Assembly: GCF_027497195.1 (NCBI RefSeq)
Contig: NZ_CP114905.1
Coordinates: 558,001 to 622,000 of the forward strand
Length of the DNA stretch: 64,000 nucleotides
Source: Streptomyces sp. WMMC500
GTDB taxonomy: Bacteria; Actinomycetota; Actinomycetes; Streptomycetales; Streptomycetaceae
Direction: 5' to 3'
Part shown: one piece after another, positions 61,384 to 64,000 of the stretch
Position numbering within the stretch: position 1 is the stretch's first letter
Layout of the letters: every line of letters begins with the position of its first letter
Notes under the pieces: model-generated
Seen by the model: the letters and a program-made list of their open reading frames with translations, nothing else
What the model was told of the DNA's origin: nothing
Databases searched by the model: none
Position numbers and translations under genes: made by a program

Positions 61384-62631
61384 TCAACCGGGGTGTCCGC
61401 CGGCCGCGTCGCCGTCCGGGCCGCCGTCCGCGGCCCCGGCGGCGGCGCCCGCGGCGGCGAGGCGGGCGTCGGCCCGTTCCGGGGCGTAGAGCTCGTCGAC
61501 GACCATGGCGGCGGCGCCCACGAGGGCGGAACGGTCGCCGAGGCGGGCGGTGACGACGTCGAGGTGCGCCGTGGTCCGGGGCATCGCCCGGCGGTAGAGC
61601 AGCTCGCGCACGCCGGTGAGGAACGGTGCGGAGGACAGCTCGCCGGCGATCATCAGCACGCCGGGGTTGAGCAGCGTGACGACCGTGACCAGCACCTCGC
61701 CCACCCGCTGGCCCGCCTCCCGGGCGAGCCGCACCGCCTCCGGGTGCCCGTCGGCCAGCAGGTCGCGCACGTCGGAGCCGGAGGTCGCGGGCACGCCGAG
61801 GCCGTCGAGGCGGGCGGCGAGCGCGTGCCCGCTGGCGACCGCGGCGAGGCAGCCGTACGAGCCGCAACTGCACAGCGCCTCCCGGCTGTCGTGCAGCCGT
61901 ATGTGCCCGATGTCGCCGGCGCCGCCGTCGATGCCGCGGTAGATGCCGCCGTCCACGACGACGCCCGCGCCTATGCCGGTGGAGGCCTTGACGAGGAGGA
62001 AGGCGGCGCAGTCGGGGAAGCCGGCGCGCTGCTCGCCGTACGCCATGAGGTTGGCGTCGTTGTCGACGAGCACGGGCACGTCCGGGGCGCCGCCCAGCCG
62101 GGCCGCGAACGTACGCCGCAGGTGCGCGGGGATGGGGTAGCCGTCCCAGCCCGGCATGATCGGCGGCTCCACGACCCGGCCGGCGGCGACGTCCACGGGC
62201 CCGGGCACGGAGAGGCCGATGCCGCACACCCGCGCCGCGCTCTCGCCGGCCTTCGCCAGCAGCGGTCCGAACCAGCGGCACACCTCCGCCAGCACCGGCT
62301 CAGGGCCGTCGCCGATGACCAGCGGGCCGGTCCGCTCGGCGAGCAGGTTGCCGGCGAGGTCGAGCACGGCGGCGCGGCCGTGCCGGGTCCCCAGGTCGGC
62401 GGCCAGGACGACGGCGTGCCGGTCGTCGAACTCCAGCCGTGCGGAGGGCCGGCCGCCGGTGGAGGTGCCGGCCACCTCGCGGATCCAGCCGGCGCGGAAC
62501 AACCGGTCGAGGCGGAGCCCGACGGTGGACCGGGACAGCCCGGTGGCCCGCTGGAGCTCGGCGCGGGTGGGCGCCTCGCCGCTGCGGATGAGGCGCAGCA
62601 GGCGGCCCGCGCTGGCCGGGTTCCCCGCCAT
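61384..62631 (-). CDS. ROK-family transcriptional regulator
   Basis: The product is 415 residues. The N-terminal winged HTH is SGEAPTRAELQRATGLSRSTVGLRLDRLFRAGWIREV. The ROK domain has VLAADLGTRHGRAAVLDL (ATP-binding-like), VDNDANLMAYGEQRAG and GDIGHIRL, and zinc-site cysteines in CSCGSYGC. The residue after GC-Leu is Ala (GCLAAVAS) where ROK proteins usually have Glu. The C-terminus is a low-complexity Ala/Gly/Asp tail. It probably represses a sugar gene; the DapA-like and DUF1080 genes downstream are candidates. GGGGA precedes the ATG at 62631. Confidence 0.85.
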   Translation of the reverse strand: MAGNPASAGRLLRLIRSGEAPTRAELQRATGLSRSTVGLRLDRLFRAGWIREVAGTSTGGRPSARLEFDDRHAVVLAADLGTRHGRAAVLDLAGNLLAERTGPLVIGDGPEPVLAEVCRWFGPLLAKAGESAARVCGIGLSVPGPVDVAAGRVVEPPIMPGWDGYPIPAHLRRTFAARLGGAPDVPVLVDNDANLMAYGEQRAGFPDCAAFLLVKASTGIGAGVVVDGGIYRGIDGGAGDIGHIRLHDSREALCSCGSYGCLAAVASGHALAARLDGLGVPATSGSDVRDLLADGHPEAVRLAREAGQRVGEVLVTVVTLLNPGVLMIAGELSSAPFLTGVRELLYRRAMPRTTAHLDVVTARLGDRSALVGAAAMVVDELYAPERADARLAAAGAAAGAADGGPDGDAAGGHPG

Positions 62632-62795
62632 CGTTCCCCTGTCCCCTGCTCGTCGGCGCGCCGGGTCACCGGTGCGCCGGCCGGTCGGCCGGTCCGCGCG
62701 CCGCCCTGGGACGGACGCGCTCCCCCGGAACAGAAGTACCACGCGGTGCCGACAGGCGCCGAGCGGGGCGGAGTCGAGAGTCGCCGGGGCGCGGC

Positions 62796-63509
62796 TCAGC
62801 GGCGGCGGCGTACGCGACGTACCGCCAGGGCCACGGCGGCGAGCGCCGCGGCGACCGCGGCGCCGGCGGCCGCACGCTTGGCGACCGGAACGCCGGCCGT
62901 ACGGACCAGGTCCAGCGGCTCCGTCCGCGGCGCGGCGGTCCCCGCCGCGGGGGCGCCGGCTGCGGGCGCGGCCGCCGGGGATGCGGATCCGGCTCCCGGG
63001 CCCGCGTCGGCAGCGGCGTCGGCCGCGTCCGGCCCGGGATCCGCGCGCGGGGCGGCCTCCGCGCCGCCGTCCGCCAACTCGTCCGCCAGGCACTCCGCGA
63101 ACCGCCCCACCAACCGGTCGCCCACCTCCGCCAGCACCCCCCGCCCGAACTGCGCGGGCCGGCCCGTGACCGCCAGGTCCGTCACCACCGACACCCGCGT
63201 GCCGCCGCCGGCCTCGGTCAGCTCCCCCATGACCGTGGCCCGCGCCGTGCCCGCACCGCGGGTCTCCTTGCCGTTCGCGGACAGCACCATGCGCCGGGCC
63301 GCCTCGTCCCTCTCCCGGAAGGAGGCGGTGCCCCGGTAGGTGAGCGCGATCGGGCCTACCTTCACCTTGACCGAGCCGCGTACCGTCTCGCCGTCGAAGC
63401 TCTCGACCGCCGCCCCGGGCATGCAGGGCGCGATGCGCTCGATGTCGAGCAGCGCCCGCCACACCTCGTCGGCCGGTACGGGAACGGTGAACTCGTGCCG
63501 CAGCTCCAT
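62796..63509 (-). CDS. coxG: CoxG-like SRPBCC protein with C-terminal membrane anchor
   Basis: The product is 237 residues. The N-terminal SRPBCC domain (about 1-150) reads MELRHEFTVPVPADEVWRALLDIERIAPCMPGAAVE and VKVKVGPIALTYRGTA, typical of carbon monoxide dehydrogenase subunit G. An Ala/Pro-rich linker (about 155-200) leads to a single membrane helix and an Arg-rich end (AVRRVRRRR). CoxG is thought to recruit CO dehydrogenase to the membrane. The companion CoxE-like gene lies just upstream on the same strand. An enzyme subunit is not in the window. Confidence 0.85.
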   Translation of the reverse strand: MELRHEFTVPVPADEVWRALLDIERIAPCMPGAAVESFDGETVRGSVKVKVGPIALTYRGTASFRERDEAARRMVLSANGKETRGAGTARATVMGELTEAGGGTRVSVVTDLAVTGRPAQFGRGVLAEVGDRLVGRFAECLADELADGGAEAAPRADPGPDAADAAADAGPGAGSASPAAAPAAGAPAAGTAAPRTEPLDLVRTAGVPVAKRAAAGAAVAAALAAVALAVRRVRRRR

Positions 63510-63537
63510 GGCGGTCCCTTCGTCGCCGGGTTCTTCG

Positions 63538-64000
63538 TCATGCGCCGGCCGCTCCCCGCACCACCGCGGCCAGCCGTTCGAGGGCGGCCAGGCTGTGCCC
63601 GGCCACGAAGGCGTCGACGTGCGGCAGCACGGCGGCCATGCCGCCCGCGAGCGGCGCGTAACCGGGCCGCGCCTTGCGCGGGTTGGCCCACACCACGCGG
63701 TACGCCAGCCGGTGCAGCCGGCGGGCCTGGGCGCCGAGCAGGGTGACGTCGCCGCGCTCCCAGCCGTCCGACAGCACGACGACCACGGCGCCGCGGGCCG
63801 GACCGCGCCGCCCCCACCGGTCGAGGAACGCCCGCAGGGTCTCCCCGAGCCGGGTGCCGCCGCTCCAGTCCGGCACGGCGGCGCCGACCGCGGCCAGGGC
63901 GGCATCGGGGTCGCGGTGGGACAACTGCCGGGTCACGCGGGTCAGCCGGGTGCCGAGGGTGAAGACCTCGGTGGCGGGGGCGGCCCGTCCGGCCCGTCCG
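63538..64000 (-). CDS. coxE: CoxE-like VWA-domain protein, C-terminal part (runs off the right edge)
   Basis: Only the last 153 codons are in the window. The visible sequence includes FTLGTRLTRVTRQLSHRDPDAAL, DWSGGTRLGETLRAFLDRWGRRG and VVVVLSDGWERGDVTLLGAQARRLHRLAYRVVWANPRK, the VWA fold of CoxE-type maturation factors for aerobic CO dehydrogenase and related molybdenum hydroxylases. The stop is 28 bp before the CoxG start. The MoxR-like CoxD and the hydroxylase subunits should lie further right. Confidence 0.8.
   Translation of the reverse strand, partial: GRAGRAAPATEVFTLGTRLTRVTRQLSHRDPDAALAAVGAAVPDWSGGTRLGETLRAFLDRWGRRGPARGAVVVVLSDGWERGDVTLLGAQARRLHRLAYRVVWANPRKARPGYAPLAGGMAAVLPHVDAFVAGHSLAALERLAAVVRGAAGA

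Noticed and set aside
60610..63339. A forward open frame of about 900 codons across the lyase, exonuclease and ROK genes
   Set aside because: It is antisense to three well-supported genes, low in complexity and lacks recognisable motifs or a ribosome binding site.

Overview
The window is very GC-rich chromosomal DNA with strong third-position G/C bias, GTG and TTG starts, GGAGG ribosome binding sites, Tat and lipoprotein signals and a dense set of carbohydrate-active secreted enzymes. All of this points to an actinomycete, most likely Streptomyces or a close relative. I see no rRNA, tRNA, CRISPR array, insertion sequence, phage or plasmid gene. Because third positions are almost all G or C, long open frames lie opposite nearly every gene. 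Those were discarded.

Layout. 1-4952: start of a lipoprotein, a CutR/CutS-type two-component system, an ECF41-type sigma factor with a fused SnoaL-like domain, and a divergent FAD-dependent oxidoreductase. 5084-14877, all forward: an ABC half-transporter, a DUF4032 protein, then a LytS/LytTR sensor-regulator pair leading into two sodium/solute symporters, each with a small membrane partner. 15045-20681: a LysR regulator, a small zinc-ribbon protein overlapping a cytoplasmic sulfatase, and a reverse-strand STAS / UvrA-like ABC pair. 21002-26533: a GH20 hexosaminidase, a secreted propeller-like protein and an Otr(A)/Tet(M)-type ribosomal protection GTPase that starts inside a short upstream ORF. 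26615-31908: a GH89 alpha-N-acetylglucosaminidase / Gfo-Idh oxidoreductase / DeoR operon divergent from a SIS-domain gene. 31941-36040: an acetolactate-synthase-type ThDP enzyme and a HelD-type RNA polymerase helicase, the latter preceded by a nine-residue leader ORF. 36161-42846: a cluster with the order known for bxlREFGA (xylobiose uptake and beta-xylosidase). 43029-47009: pectate lyase, soluble sugar dehydrogenase, SDR and a carboxymuconolactone decarboxylase-like protein. 47134-53543: a sulfur-related block consisting of a Cys-containing leader peptide, a sulfatase, an orphan winged-helix regulator, a shortened luciferase-like monooxygenase and a large FAD/NAD(P)-binding-TPR fusion. 53577-56533: YqeB and an unusual small operon of two proteins sharing an SGRPNP-containing domain. 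56604-64000: a PA14/propeller/CBM/DUF1080 protein, a DapA-family lyase, a DEDDh exonuclease, a ROK regulator and the CoxG/CoxE end of a molybdenum-hydroxylase maturation cluster.

The genes suggest a saprophyte that degrades plant and amino-sugar polymers, scavenges sulfur from sulfate esters and possibly sulfonates, and protects its ribosome and RNA polymerase from antibiotics. The most novel-looking items are the SGRPNP pair (54787-56129), the upstream ORFs coupled to the two antibiotic-target-protection genes (24454-24564 and 33733-33762), and the FAD-TPR fusion beside a shortened luciferase-like enzyme in the sulfur block. Functions are assigned by family recognition from the translated sequence; no database search was run.
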